From CAG-488 sp051881315 (lineage in GTDB: Bacteria > Bacillota > Clostridia > Oscillospirales > Acutalibacteraceae), in the NCBI GenBank assembly GCA_051881315.1, contig JBJEPQ010000029.1, positions 124,001 through 188,000 on the forward strand: a stretch of 64,000 nucleotides of DNA, read 5' to 3'. The notes below the pieces were generated by a model. That model worked only from the letters and a program-made list of their open reading frames with translations, was not told the DNA's origin and did not search any database. Made by a program: the position numbers and the translations under genes. Of the stretch, positions 32,012 through 41,262 are shown piece after piece (positions within the stretch are counted from its first letter, which is position 1; every line of letters begins with the position of its first letter).

Positions 32012-33090
32012 TGGAAAAAAATATTGCAGTGATCCGAGGCGACGGCATAGGACCTGAAATTGTCGAGCAGGCACTCAGAGTTCTCGATAAGGTTGCCGAG
32101 GTTTTCGGACACACATTTAATTATACGGATGTCGATATGGGCGGCTGTGCCATCGACAAGTGGGGCGATCCGCTTCCGCAGGAAATGCTTGAAAAGTGCG
32201 TCAACTCCGACAGCGTTATCCTCGGTGCGGTCGGCGGAAACAAATGGAACGATGTTCCGGGCGACAAGCGTCCCGAAAAAGGACTTCTTCGTCTGCGTGC
32301 CGGAATGGGAGTTTATTCCAACAACCGTCCCGCAAAGATATGGCCTCAGCTTGCCGACGCTTCACCGCTTAAAAAGTCCGTTGTGGACAAGGGTATCGAC
32401 TTCATAATCGTCAGAGAGCTGATCGGCGGAATATATTTCGGCGAGCATAAAACGGAAACCGTTGACGGCAAGCCTACGGCGATCGACGTACTCAAATACA
32501 GCGAGGACGAGATTGAGCGCATCGGCAGGATCGGCTTTGAGACCGCAAGAAAAAGAGGAAAAAGACTTTGCTCGGTTGAAAAGAGCAATGTGCTTGATTC
32601 CAGCCGCCTTTGGAAAAAGGTTATGCACACTCTTGCCGAGGAATATCCCGACGTTGAGCTGAGCGATATGCTGGTTGACAACTGCGCTATGCAGATAGTC
32701 AAGGATCCCTCACAGTTTGATGTTGTGGTAACGGAGAATATGTTCGGAGACATTCTTTCGGACGAGGCTTCGATGATAACGGGATCAATCGGAATGATCC
32801 CCTCGTCAAGTCTCGGCGCAGGAACCTGCGGACTGTATGAGCCTATCCACGGCTCTGCCCCCGACATTGCAGGCATGGACATTGCCAACCCGATCGGAAC
32901 TATCCTTTCGGCGGCTATGATGCTCCGTTTCAGCTTTGATATGCCCAAAGAGGCGGACGCTGTTGAAAATGCGGTATCGGCTTACCTTGACGCAGGCTAC
33001 CGCACAGCGGACATTATGAGCGAGGGTATGACTCAGGTCGGCTGTAAAAAGTGCGGCGAGCTTATAATTGCAAACATCGGAAAGGAGTGA
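32011..33090 (+). CDS. leuB: 3-isopropylmalate dehydrogenase
   Basis: 359 residues. NAD-dependent oxidative decarboxylation of 3-isopropylmalate to 2-oxoisocaproate. Motifs: GDGIGPE near the N-terminus, LLRLRAGMGVYSNNRP (substrate Arg residues), the NMFGDILSDE metal-binding Asp cluster, and EPIHGSAPDIAG for NAD. The start is ATG 32011; an in-frame ATG at 31969 inside leuD is rejected. Confidence 0.94.
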   Translation: MEKNIAVIRGDGIGPEIVEQALRVLDKVAEVFGHTFNYTDVDMGGCAIDKWGDPLPQEMLEKCVNSDSVILGAVGGNKWNDVPGDKRPEKGLLRLRAGMGVYSNNRPAKIWPQLADASPLKKSVVDKGIDFIIVRELIGGIYFGEHKTETVDGKPTAIDVLKYSEDEIERIGRIGFETARKRGKRLCSVEKSNVLDSSRLWKKVMHTLAEEYPDVELSDMLVDNCAMQIVKDPSQFDVVVTENMFGDILSDEASMITGSIGMIPSSSLGAGTCGLYEPIHGSAPDIAGMDIANPIGTILSAAMMLRFSFDMPKEADAVENAVSAYLDAGYRTADIMSEGMTQVGCKKCGELIIANIGKE

Positions 33091-33095
33091 ACAAA

Positions 33096-34763
33096 ATGCT
33101 TCTTTCAGGAGCAGATATAATTGTTGAAACCCTGATCGAACAGGGCTGTGATACGGTATTCGGTTATCCGGGAGGACAGATCCTCAACGTGTATGACAGT
33201 CTTTATACGCATCAGGAACAGATCAATCACATTTTGACGGCGCATGAACAGGGAGCGGCACACGCCGCCGACGGTTACGCCAGAACAACAGGAAAGGTCG
33301 GCGTGGTTATTTCCACCTCGGGACCGGGAGCAACAAACCTTGTAACGGGTATTGCAACCGCTTATCTCGATTCAGTCCCGATGATCGCCATCTGCGGCAA
33401 TGTTCCGACAACTCAGATCGGTTCGGACAGCTTTCAGGAGATAGATATCACCGGTATAACGCTGCCGATTACCAAGCACAACTATTTTGTCGGCTCGGTC
33501 GATAAGCTTGCCGATACGATCCGTGAGGCCTTCACTCTTGCAAAGTCGGGCAGACCGGGTCCCGTGCTGATAGATGTGCCCAAGGATGTTCAGATTGCAA
33601 AATGCGAGTTTACACCGACTTCACCTGCCGAGGCAGAGCCTCCGCATCCTGCAAAGGACAAGAGGATTGAAGAAGCGGCGAAAATCATAAACGAGTCAAG
33701 ACGCCCCTATATCTATTTCGGCGGCGGAGTTATCACTTCCGGCGCACAGAAGGAGATGCTGGAGCTTGCAGAGCTTATCGATTCTCCCGTAGGCTGTTCG
33801 CTGATGGGACTTTCGGGAGTTCCGACGGATCATCCGAGATTTCTTGGCATGCAGGGAATGCACGGACATTACGCCTCGTCAATGGCGATGCACAATGCCG
33901 ATCTCATCGTTGCTCTCGGCGTTCGTTTCAATGACCGTGTAACGGGCAACAGGGCGAAGTTTGCAACAGGTGCAAAAATCGTACACATAGATATTGACGG
34001 TTCGGAGCTTTGCAAGACCGTCAATGCCGTATGCGGACTCAGGGGCGATGTGAAGCTGACGCTTCAGAAGCTTCTTCCGCTGATTGAAAAGGGCAGTAAG
34101 CCCGAATGGTCGCAGAAGATCAGCGATTTCCGCACCGAGGAGGAGGGCTACCTCGACAACAGGGAGAGCCTCACTCCGCGTAAGGCGATAATGACGCTTA
34201 ACAAGCATCTGGGCGCAAACACGGCTGTCGCAACCGACGTCGGACAGCATCAGATGTGGGCGGCTCAGAATCTGGTTTTCAAAAATCAAAGAAGATTTGT
34301 TTCCAGCGGCGGACTCGGCACGATGGGCTTCGGCTTCGGAGCGGCTATCGGTGCAGCATTCGGCACAAAGGAGCGCAGCGTGCTTGTCACGGGTGACGGC
34401 AGCTTCGGCATGTGTCTTAACGAGCTTGCAACGGCTGTGACCTACAACATTCCCATTGTTATTCTGCTTTTGAATAATGGTGTGCTCGGAATGGTTCGCC
34501 AGTGGCAAACGCTGTTTTTCAATAAGCATTATTCAAACACTATCCTTGACCGCAAGACGGATTTCCCGGCGTTTGCAAAATCCTTCGGTGCGGACGGCGA
34601 AACCGTCACGACAGCCGAAGAGCTTGATGAAGCTCTCACAAGAGCTTTTAACTGCGAAGGTCCTTACATCGTCGATTGCAGGATTGACAAGGATGAATTT
34701 GTTCTTCCTATGCTTCCGCCGGGAGGCAGTATGGACGATATAATCGTAAAGGTAGGTGACTGA
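33096..34763 (+). CDS. ilvB: Acetolactate synthase large (catalytic) subunit
   Basis: 555 residues. A ThDP enzyme making acetolactate or 2-aceto-2-hydroxybutanoate, shared by valine, leucine and isoleucine synthesis. It has the catalytic Glu in AHEQGAAHAADGYAR, the FAD/central domain, and the ThDP-Mg motif GDGSFGMCLNELATA...NN in the C-terminal third. ATG 33096 follows AAAGGAGTG; the longer in-frame start at 33051 lies inside leuB. Confidence 0.94.
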   Translation: MLLSGADIIVETLIEQGCDTVFGYPGGQILNVYDSLYTHQEQINHILTAHEQGAAHAADGYARTTGKVGVVISTSGPGATNLVTGIATAYLDSVPMIAICGNVPTTQIGSDSFQEIDITGITLPITKHNYFVGSVDKLADTIREAFTLAKSGRPGPVLIDVPKDVQIAKCEFTPTSPAEAEPPHPAKDKRIEEAAKIINESRRPYIYFGGGVITSGAQKEMLELAELIDSPVGCSLMGLSGVPTDHPRFLGMQGMHGHYASSMAMHNADLIVALGVRFNDRVTGNRAKFATGAKIVHIDIDGSELCKTVNAVCGLRGDVKLTLQKLLPLIEKGSKPEWSQKISDFRTEEEGYLDNRESLTPRKAIMTLNKHLGANTAVATDVGQHQMWAAQNLVFKNQRRFVSSGGLGTMGFGFGAAIGAAFGTKERSVLVTGDGSFGMCLNELATAVTYNIPIVILLLNNGVLGMVRQWQTLFFNKHYSNTILDRKTDFPAFAKSFGADGETVTTAEELDEALTRAFNCEGPYIVDCRIDKDEFVLPMLPPGGSMDDIIVKVGD

Positions 34764-34764
34764 C

Positions 34765-35271
34765 ATGAACCGATATACAGTTGCGGTGCTGGTACGAAAT
34801 CAGTTCGGAGTGCTGAACAGAGTTACGAGTATGTTCCGCCGCCGTCAGTTTAACATCAGCGCCTTAACCGTCAGCGAGACCGAGACGAGCGAGCTTTCCC
34901 GTATCACCGTTGTGTTCAGCGGTGACGCAACGGAAAAACAGCAGCTTATAAACCAGCTTTACAAGCTGCCCGATGTTTGTTCGATCAAGGAGTTCAACGA
35001 TGACAATTCGATAAGCTGTGAGCTCCTTCTCATCAAGATGCTGAACGATCCCGACAGCCGCGGCGATATTCAGAGTGCGGCTGACGCTTTCGGAGCGATA
35101 ACGGTTGATTATTCAAAGGATACCATTATTCTTCAGCTTACCGACTCATCAAGAAAGATTGATGATTTTATCAATCTGATGAGGGACTACACAATTCTTG
35201 AAATCTGCCGAACAGGCAGCGTTTCCCTCGAAAAGGGAAGCACCACCATTCGTCAAACAATAAATTTATAA
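34765..35271 (+). CDS. ilvN: Acetolactate synthase small (regulatory) subunit
   Basis: 168 residues: an N-terminal ACT domain (YTVAVLVRNQFGVLNRVTSMFRRRQFNI, residues ~3-30, the usual valine-binding site) and a C-terminal domain (~80-165) found in clostridial and plant-type small subunits. It activates IlvB and confers feedback inhibition. The start ATG is 1 base after the ilvB stop. Could equally be named ilvH. Confidence 0.92.
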   Translation: MNRYTVAVLVRNQFGVLNRVTSMFRRRQFNISALTVSETETSELSRITVVFSGDATEKQQLINQLYKLPDVCSIKEFNDDNSISCELLLIKMLNDPDSRGDIQSAADAFGAITVDYSKDTIILQLTDSSRKIDDFINLMRDYTILEICRTGSVSLEKGSTTIRQTINL

Positions 35272-35289
35272 TAGAAAGAGGTAATTACC

Positions 35290-36306
35290 ATGGCAAGAAT
35301 TTTTTATCAGCAGGATTGTGATCTTCAGAAGCTCAGCGGCAAGACCGTTGCGATCATCGGTTACGGATCACAGGGACACGCTCACGCTCTCAACCTCAAG
35401 GACAGCGGAGTAAATGTTATCATCGGTCTTTATGAAGGCTCGAAAAGCTGGGCAAAGGCTGAGGCTCAGGGCTTCAAGGTAATGACAAGCGCAGACGCGG
35501 CTAAGGCTGCGGACATCATCATGATCCTTATCAACGACGAGAAGCAGGCTGCTCTTTACAAGGAGAGCATCGAGCCGAACCTTACAGAGGGCAAGACTCT
35601 TGCTTTCGCTCACGGCTTTAACATTCATTTCGGCTGCATCAAGCCTCCCAAGAATGTAAACGTTATTATGATTGCTCCCAAGGGACCGGGACACACCGTT
35701 CGTTCCGAGTATCAGGCAGGCAAGGGCGTTCCGTGCCTTATCGCTGTTGAGCAGGACGCAACAGGCGACGCATGGGATATCGGTCTTGCATATGCTCTCG
35801 GTATCGGCGGCGCTCGTGCAGGTGTTCTTGAGACCACATTCCGCACCGAGACCGAAACAGACCTCTTCGGTGAGCAGGCAGTTCTCTGCGGCGGCGTATG
35901 CGCTCTTATGCAGGCAGGCTATGAAACTCTTGTTGAGGCAGGCTACGATCCGAGAAACGCTTACTTTGAGTGTATCCATGAGATGAAGCTCATCGTTGAC
36001 CTTATCTATCAGAGCGGTTTCGCAGGAATGCGTTATTCAATCTCCAACACGGCTGAGTACGGCGACTATATCACAGGTCCTAAGATCATCACCGACGAGA
36101 CAAAGCAGACAATGAAGAAGATCCTCAAGGACATTCAGGACGGTACCTTTGCAAAGGACTTCCTGCTTGATATGTCCTCTGCCGGTGCTCAGGTTCATTT
36201 CAACGCTATGAGAAAGCTTGCAAGCGAGCATCCGTCCGAGGCTGTCGGCGCAGAGATCCGCAAGCTTTACAGCTGGAGCGACGAGGATAAGCTTATCAAT
36301 AACTGA
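35290..36306 (+). CDS. ilvC: Ketol-acid reductoisomerase (class I)
   Basis: 338 residues, the class I length. It isomerises and reduces acetohydroxy acids. Rossmann motif GYGSQGHAHALNLKDSG followed by the cofactor loop GLYEGSKSW; the two Ser residues in that loop favour NADPH. The C-terminal knotted domain carries the Mg-binding DLFGEQAVLCGG and ECIHEMKLIVDLI motifs. Codon use (many AAG, GCT, GTT, CTC) suggests high expression. Confidence 0.95.
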   Translation: MARIFYQQDCDLQKLSGKTVAIIGYGSQGHAHALNLKDSGVNVIIGLYEGSKSWAKAEAQGFKVMTSADAAKAADIIMILINDEKQAALYKESIEPNLTEGKTLAFAHGFNIHFGCIKPPKNVNVIMIAPKGPGHTVRSEYQAGKGVPCLIAVEQDATGDAWDIGLAYALGIGGARAGVLETTFRTETETDLFGEQAVLCGGVCALMQAGYETLVEAGYDPRNAYFECIHEMKLIVDLIYQSGFAGMRYSISNTAEYGDYITGPKIITDETKQTMKKILKDIQDGTFAKDFLLDMSSAGAQVHFNAMRKLASEHPSEAVGAEIRKLYSWSDEDKLINN

Positions 36307-36320
36307 CAGGAGGTATGTAT

Positions 36321-37976
36321 ATGCCTAAAGAAAACATAGTCGACGGAGTTCAGAATGCGCCTCACCGCAGCCTGTTTCACGCTCTGGGACTGACCGAGGA
36401 GGAGCAGTCAAGACCGCTTATCGGAATTGTCAGCTCATACAACGAGATTGTTCCGGGACATATGAACATCGACAAGCTCGTTGAAGCGGTCAAGCTCGGC
36501 GTTGCAATGGCAGGCGGCACACCGATCGTCTTTCCTGCGATCGCCGTCTGTGACGGAATTGCAATGGGACACACGGGAATGAAGTATTCGCTTGTAACCC
36601 GTGATCTGATCGCTGATTCCACCGAGGCAATGGCATTGGCGCACGGCTTTGACGGTCTTGTTATGGTGCCGAACTGCGACAAGAACGTTCCCGGTCTGCT
36701 CATGGCGGCGGCAAGGGTGAATGTTCCAACCGTTTTCGTCAGCGGAGGTCCTATGCTTGCAGGTAAGGTGGACGGTAAGAAGACCAGCCTTTCGAGTATG
36801 TTTGAGGCTGTCGGCTCACATTCCGCAGGAAAGATCTCTGACGAGAAGCTTTTGGAATATGAGTGCAAGACCTGTCCTACCTGCGGCTCATGTTCGGGTA
36901 TGTACACCGCAAACTCGATGAACTGCCTGACCGAGGCTCTCGGAATGGGACTTAAAGGCAACGGCACAATTCCTGCGGTTTATTCGGCTCGTATCGAGCT
37001 TGCAAAACACGCAGGTATGGCGGTTATGGAGCTTGTCCGCAAGGATATCCGTCCGAGGGATATTATGACCGAGGCGGCGCTGATGAATGCGCTGACGGTC
37101 GATATGGCTCTCGGCTGTTCGACAAACAGTATGCTTCATCTTCCTGCGATAGCTCACGAATGCGGTGTTGAGCTGAATCTGGATATTGCGAACGAGATGA
37201 GCGCAAAAACGCCGAATCTCTGTCATCTTGCACCTGCCGGCAGAACCTATATGGAGGATCTTGACGAGGCAGGCGGAGTTTATGCCGTAATGAACGAGCT
37301 TAATAAAAAAGGTCTGCTCAATACAGACTGTATGACAGTAACGGGCAAAACAATAGGCGAAAATATCGAGGGCTGTGTCAATCTTGATCCCGAGGTTATC
37401 CGACCGATTGACAATCCGTACAGCGAAACGGGCGGAATTGCCGTGCTCAAGGGTAATCTTGCCCCTGAGGGAAGCGTAGTTAAGCGTTCCGCCGTTCTTC
37501 CCGAAATGCTTGTGCATGAGGGACCTGCGAGAGTGTTTGACTGCGAGGAGGACGCTCAGACGGCCATCAACGCAGGCAAGATCGTTGCAGGCGACGTTGT
37601 TGTTATCCGCTACGAGGGACCCAAGGGCGGTCCGGGAATGCGTGAAATGCTCAATCCTACCTCTGCGATTATGGGTATGGGACTCGGCAACAGCGTTGCG
37701 CTTATTACGGACGGTCGATTCAGCGGCGCAACAAGAGGTGCGTGTGTCGGTCACATCACACCCGAAGCCGCTTCCGGCGGAATGATCGGAGTTGTCGAAG
37801 AGGGCGATATCATCAGCATCAATATCCCCGAAAACCGCATCGAGCTGAAGGTTGACGAGGCTGTCCTTGCCGAGAGAATGAAGAATTTCGTTCCCAAGAA
37901 GAAGGAGCTTTCGGGCTACCTCAAGCGTTATGCGTCACTTGTTTCCGGCGGTGCGTCGGGGGCGATCCTTAACTGA
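36321..37976 (+). CDS. ilvD: Dihydroxy-acid dehydratase
   Basis: 551 residues. An Fe-S enzyme dehydrating dihydroxy acids to 2-oxoisovalerate and 2-oxo-3-methylvalerate. Cluster cysteines lie in PNCDKNVPG and TCGSCSGMYTANSMNCL; the substrate loop includes SGATRG near the C-terminus. ATG 36321 is 8 bases after AGGAGG; ATG 36315 is too close. Last biosynthetic gene of the operon. Confidence 0.95.
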   Translation: MPKENIVDGVQNAPHRSLFHALGLTEEEQSRPLIGIVSSYNEIVPGHMNIDKLVEAVKLGVAMAGGTPIVFPAIAVCDGIAMGHTGMKYSLVTRDLIADSTEAMALAHGFDGLVMVPNCDKNVPGLLMAAARVNVPTVFVSGGPMLAGKVDGKKTSLSSMFEAVGSHSAGKISDEKLLEYECKTCPTCGSCSGMYTANSMNCLTEALGMGLKGNGTIPAVYSARIELAKHAGMAVMELVRKDIRPRDIMTEAALMNALTVDMALGCSTNSMLHLPAIAHECGVELNLDIANEMSAKTPNLCHLAPAGRTYMEDLDEAGGVYAVMNELNKKGLLNTDCMTVTGKTIGENIEGCVNLDPEVIRPIDNPYSETGGIAVLKGNLAPEGSVVKRSAVLPEMLVHEGPARVFDCEEDAQTAINAGKIVAGDVVVIRYEGPKGGPGMREMLNPTSAIMGMGLGNSVALITDGRFSGATRGACVGHITPEAASGGMIGVVEEGDIISINIPENRIELKVDEAVLAERMKNFVPKKKELSGYLKRYASLVSGGASGAILN

Positions 37977-37977
37977 T

Positions 37978-39141
37978 ATGGAAGAGTTAAAGAACAGACT
38001 TGAGGCTCTTTGCATATTCAGGAGCTTGCTCAAGGATCCCGTTATTTCTGCATTATTGAATTATCTTGAGTCTCCCGCAACCTCGGCTTATGCCGAGTTT
38101 GCGGCGGCTCTTTATAACGCAAACGGCGGCAATATCAGCGAATATGTCCGCAGCGTTTGCGAGGACAGCGAAAATGTCTATGTCAGGACGGTAGGCAGGG
38201 GAGAGCAGCCGCAAGATCATCTGCGCCGTGCTCTCTTGCAGGAGCTTGAAACCTTGCAGGAGGTTGCGGAGCTTACCTGTGAAAAACTGCGTGAGCCTCT
38301 GGAATACAAGGGGTATCTGCCCGAAATTGCCGTTTCAAAGACTGATCTGTGCGGAATGTATCTGCACCGAGCCGAAAACATCGAAAAATACGGCCACGGC
38401 ATTTATGCCAAGAACAGAATGTTCTATGTTGATGAGCAGAACAGCATTGTTCCCGTCCGTAATCCCGATTCTACACAGCTTTGCGACCTTATTGATTATG
38501 AGCGTGAAAGACAGATCATAATTGACAACACGAAGGCTCTGCTTGACGGCAAGCCTGCGGCAAACATTCTCCTTACGGGAGACGCAGGAACAGGAAAATC
38601 CTCAACCGTCAAGGCGGTCACGAACGCCTTGTGGAAAGAGGGCTTGCGAATTATTGAGATCAGGAAGGATCAGCTCAGGGCGATACCCAAGATCCTTGAC
38701 GAGCTTTCGGAAAATCCGCTTAAATTCGTGCTTTTCATAGACGATCTGTCGTTTATCAAGGACGATGACAGCTTCAATGCACTGAAAGCCGTGCTTGAAG
38801 GCTCTGTTACGGCGAAGTCGGGCAACGTTGTGATCTATGCAACGAGCAACCGCCGTCATATTATCAAGGAGAAGTTTTCCGACCGTGAGGGCGACGATGT
38901 TCACCGCAACGATACCATGCAGGAGCTTGTTTCCCTGTCGGAGCGTTTCGGTATTCACATCACTTTCTCAAAGCCGGATAAAAAGACGTTTCTTCACATC
39001 GTGCATCATCTGGCACAGGAAAACGGAATTGATATGCCTGAAAGCGAGCTTGACCTGCTTGCGGAGCGTTTCGCTCTTGAACGCGGAAGCCGATCCGCAC
39101 GGCTTGCAAGACAATTCATTGACGGCTTGCTGTCGAGATAA
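37978..39141 (+). CDS. DUF815-family AAA ATPase
   Basis: 387 residues. The N-terminal ~180 residues are helical and poorly conserved. The P-loop module has TGDAGTGKSS (Walker A, ~200-209), FVLFIDDLSF (Walker B) and IYATSNRRHIIKEKF (sensor), the last two being DUF815 hallmarks; a small helical lid follows. Family members are uncharacterised ATPases found across Firmicutes and proteobacteria. It starts 1 base after the ilvD stop with no good ribosome site, so it should be made by coupling with IlvD, although nothing links the family to amino acid synthesis. Confidence 0.85.
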   Translation: MEELKNRLEALCIFRSLLKDPVISALLNYLESPATSAYAEFAAALYNANGGNISEYVRSVCEDSENVYVRTVGRGEQPQDHLRRALLQELETLQEVAELTCEKLREPLEYKGYLPEIAVSKTDLCGMYLHRAENIEKYGHGIYAKNRMFYVDEQNSIVPVRNPDSTQLCDLIDYERERQIIIDNTKALLDGKPAANILLTGDAGTGKSSTVKAVTNALWKEGLRIIEIRKDQLRAIPKILDELSENPLKFVLFIDDLSFIKDDDSFNALKAVLEGSVTAKSGNVVIYATSNRRHIIKEKFSDREGDDVHRNDTMQELVSLSERFGIHITFSKPDKKTFLHIVHHLAQENGIDMPESELDLLAERFALERGSRSARLARQFIDGLLSR

Positions 39142-39157
39142 ATTCATTAAAATTATT

Positions 39158-39203
39158 AAAGCTATAATTCACATCGGACGAATGATTGTGAATTATAGCT
39201 TTT
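39158..39203 (+). terminator. Terminator of the branched-chain operon
   Basis: Perfect 15-bp stem AAAGCTATAATTCAC / GTGAATTATAGCTTT ending in a T run. The same AAAGCTATAAT arm recurs in the terminator at 47399-47454. Confidence 0.85.
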
Positions 39204-39210
39204 GATTTTA

Positions 39211-39239
39211 TTGACATCAGAGTAAAAAGCGGTTAGAAT
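39211..39239 (+). promoter_or_regulatory. Promoter of the DUF4965 gene
   Basis: TTGACA (39211-39216), 17-base spacer, TAGAAT (39234-39239); coding start at 39272. Confidence 0.75.
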
Positions 39240-39271
39240 ATCATTAAATGTTTAACAAAAGGAGAAATCAA

Positions 39272-41173
39272 ATGAGACTTCCAGCATATCCCCTTATAAC
39301 GGTCGATCCGTTCTTTTCCATCTGGTCACGAAGCGAGAAGCTTTACGACGACGACACGATGCTCTGGTACGGTCGGAAAAAGCGCATCAGCGCAACAATA
39401 AGTATTGACGGCAAGGCCTACCGCTTTATCGGCAAGGGCGTTCAGCCTGCGATTGAGCAGACCGACCGCAAGGTCACGCCGTATATTACATATTACACTT
39501 TCAAAAATGAGCAAGTTCAGCTTGATGTCAGATTTTATACTCCGCTTTTGATAAAGGAGCTTGACTGTCTTTCCTTGCCTTGCTCATTTATTGACTGCTC
39601 GGTCAGTTCGGCTGACGGGAAAATTCACGAGGTTTCCGTCAAGCTGTCGCTCGCAAGTGAGTTCTGCTACAACAAAACGCCTAAGGAAATCGAAACCTCG
39701 GTTGAAAGCTATAAAAATTCCGAGCTTGCTTCAATGGGCTTGAAAAATCAAACCCCTCTTTCCGAATCGGGCGACGATGTCGGCGCTAACTGGGGATATT
39801 ACTATCTCTGCGGCGGAAAGGCCGAGATCGGCACGGACAGAAAGCACAGAATAAGCTCCGTCTGTTCGGGAAGAACGGACGCTTTGCTTGAGTTTAATTT
39901 CATCGCCGCTTTTGACGATGTTTATTCGATCGAATATATGGGCGAAAAGCTCAAGGGCTTGTGGACGGAAAGCTTTGCGGATATTAAGGATGCGATTATT
40001 TTCTGCCGTGACAACAGGGAAACGCTTTATAAAAAACTGCTCGCTCAGAACAAAATGATCCTTGACGATGCCGAGGACTTCGGCGAAAGCTATCAGGCTA
40101 TTCTCACCGCCGCCGCAAGGCAGGTTCTTGCAGGTCATAAGCTTGTCAGGAACGGAAAAGGAGAGCTTCTCTATCTTTCAAAGGAATGTTATTCAAACGG
40201 CTGTATCAATACCGTTGATGTTTCTTATCCTGCCGTGCCGATGTTCCTTATCTACAATCCCGAGCTTGTCAAGGCGATGATGACGGGTATATTCGAGTTT
40301 TCAAGAAGCAAGGCATGGGGACTTGACTTTGCACCGCACGATATCGGTCAGTATCCGCTTGCCGACGGTCAGGTCTATGCGCTCAGGGATTCGATGAACA
40401 AATACAGGCGAACCTTATTTGCAGAAAACCGTGATTATTTTGATCCGAAATATCATATGCCCGTTGAGGAATGTGGTAATATGCTTGTGATGTCCTATGC
40501 GTATTACCGTTTCAGCGGCGACGATTCGCAGATGAAAGCGAATTACGATCTGCTTGAAAAATGGGCGGATTATCTGATAAAGCAGGGTGTTGTCCTTGAT
40601 AATCAGCTTTGCACGGACGACTTTGCGGGACACAGCGAAAAGAACGTCAACCTTGCAATCAAGTCGATTATGGGAATTGCCTGTTTTGACAGGATTTCAA
40701 AAGCACTCGGCAAGGATACCGACGCAATGGAAACCGCAAAAGCCTTTGCAAAGGAGCTTGTTGAAAAGGCCTCGGTCGACGGATATCTTTCGTTCGCAGT
40801 CGGCAACGAAGAAAGCTGGAGCTTGAAATACAATATGGCATGGGATCTTGTTTTCGGCTTCAACCTCTTTGACAAGAGCATCTATGCCGCTGAGAGCAGA
40901 AAATACCGTGAGGAGCTGAACGAATACGGTGTTCCTCTCGATATGCGTAAGGATTTCACGAAAACCGACTGGATGCTGTGGGCTTCCGTTCTTGACGAAA
41001 GCGGAGAGAACACCAAGCTGTTCTCCGAAAGCATAGTCAGATATCTGCGTGACACTCAGGACCGCTATTGCTTCTCGGATTGGTACGAAACGAAAGAGCC
41101 TAAGGAATGTTCGTTCCGTCACCGCACCGTTCAGGCAGGACTCTGGATGCCTGTACTTAAAAAGAAAGCATAA
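39272..41173 (+). CDS. Glutaminase A-like DUF5127/DUF4965/DUF1793 protein
   Basis: 633 residues. The opening LPAYPLITVDPFFSIWS is typical of the GtaA-like family (N-terminal beta domain DUF5127, then an alpha/alpha-barrel-like region DUF4965/DUF1793); acidic and His-rich motifs such as WGLDFAPHDIGQYPLADGQ and CTDDFAGHSEKNVNLAIKSIMG lie in the barrel half. Fungal relatives are called glutaminase A, but bacterial ones often sit in glycan-use loci and may be glycosidases. No signal peptide, so it acts in the cytosol. AAAGGAG precedes ATG 39272; an ATG at 39248 is in frame but lacks a site. Convergent with an alpha-mannosidase gene. Confidence 0.8.
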   Translation: MRLPAYPLITVDPFFSIWSRSEKLYDDDTMLWYGRKKRISATISIDGKAYRFIGKGVQPAIEQTDRKVTPYITYYTFKNEQVQLDVRFYTPLLIKELDCLSLPCSFIDCSVSSADGKIHEVSVKLSLASEFCYNKTPKEIETSVESYKNSELASMGLKNQTPLSESGDDVGANWGYYYLCGGKAEIGTDRKHRISSVCSGRTDALLEFNFIAAFDDVYSIEYMGEKLKGLWTESFADIKDAIIFCRDNRETLYKKLLAQNKMILDDAEDFGESYQAILTAAARQVLAGHKLVRNGKGELLYLSKECYSNGCINTVDVSYPAVPMFLIYNPELVKAMMTGIFEFSRSKAWGLDFAPHDIGQYPLADGQVYALRDSMNKYRRTLFAENRDYFDPKYHMPVEECGNMLVMSYAYYRFSGDDSQMKANYDLLEKWADYLIKQGVVLDNQLCTDDFAGHSEKNVNLAIKSIMGIACFDRISKALGKDTDAMETAKAFAKELVEKASVDGYLSFAVGNEESWSLKYNMAWDLVFGFNLFDKSIYAAESRKYREELNEYGVPLDMRKDFTKTDWMLWASVLDESGENTKLFSESIVRYLRDTQDRYCFSDWYETKEPKECSFRHRTVQAGLWMPVLKKKA

Positions 41174-41203
41174 AAAGCATATTGAATTGCACCTGAAATA
41201 CAA

Positions 41204-41250
41204 GGCTCGATTCGACACTCGTTTTAAAGAGTTGTCGGATCGAGCCGTTT
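41204..41250. terminator. Bidirectional terminator
   Basis: 14-bp stem GGCTCGATTCGACA / TGTCGGATCGAGCC (one G-T) followed by GTTTTATT, between the convergent DUF4965 and GH38 genes. Confidence 0.8.
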
Positions 41251-41262
41251 TATTAAAATATT

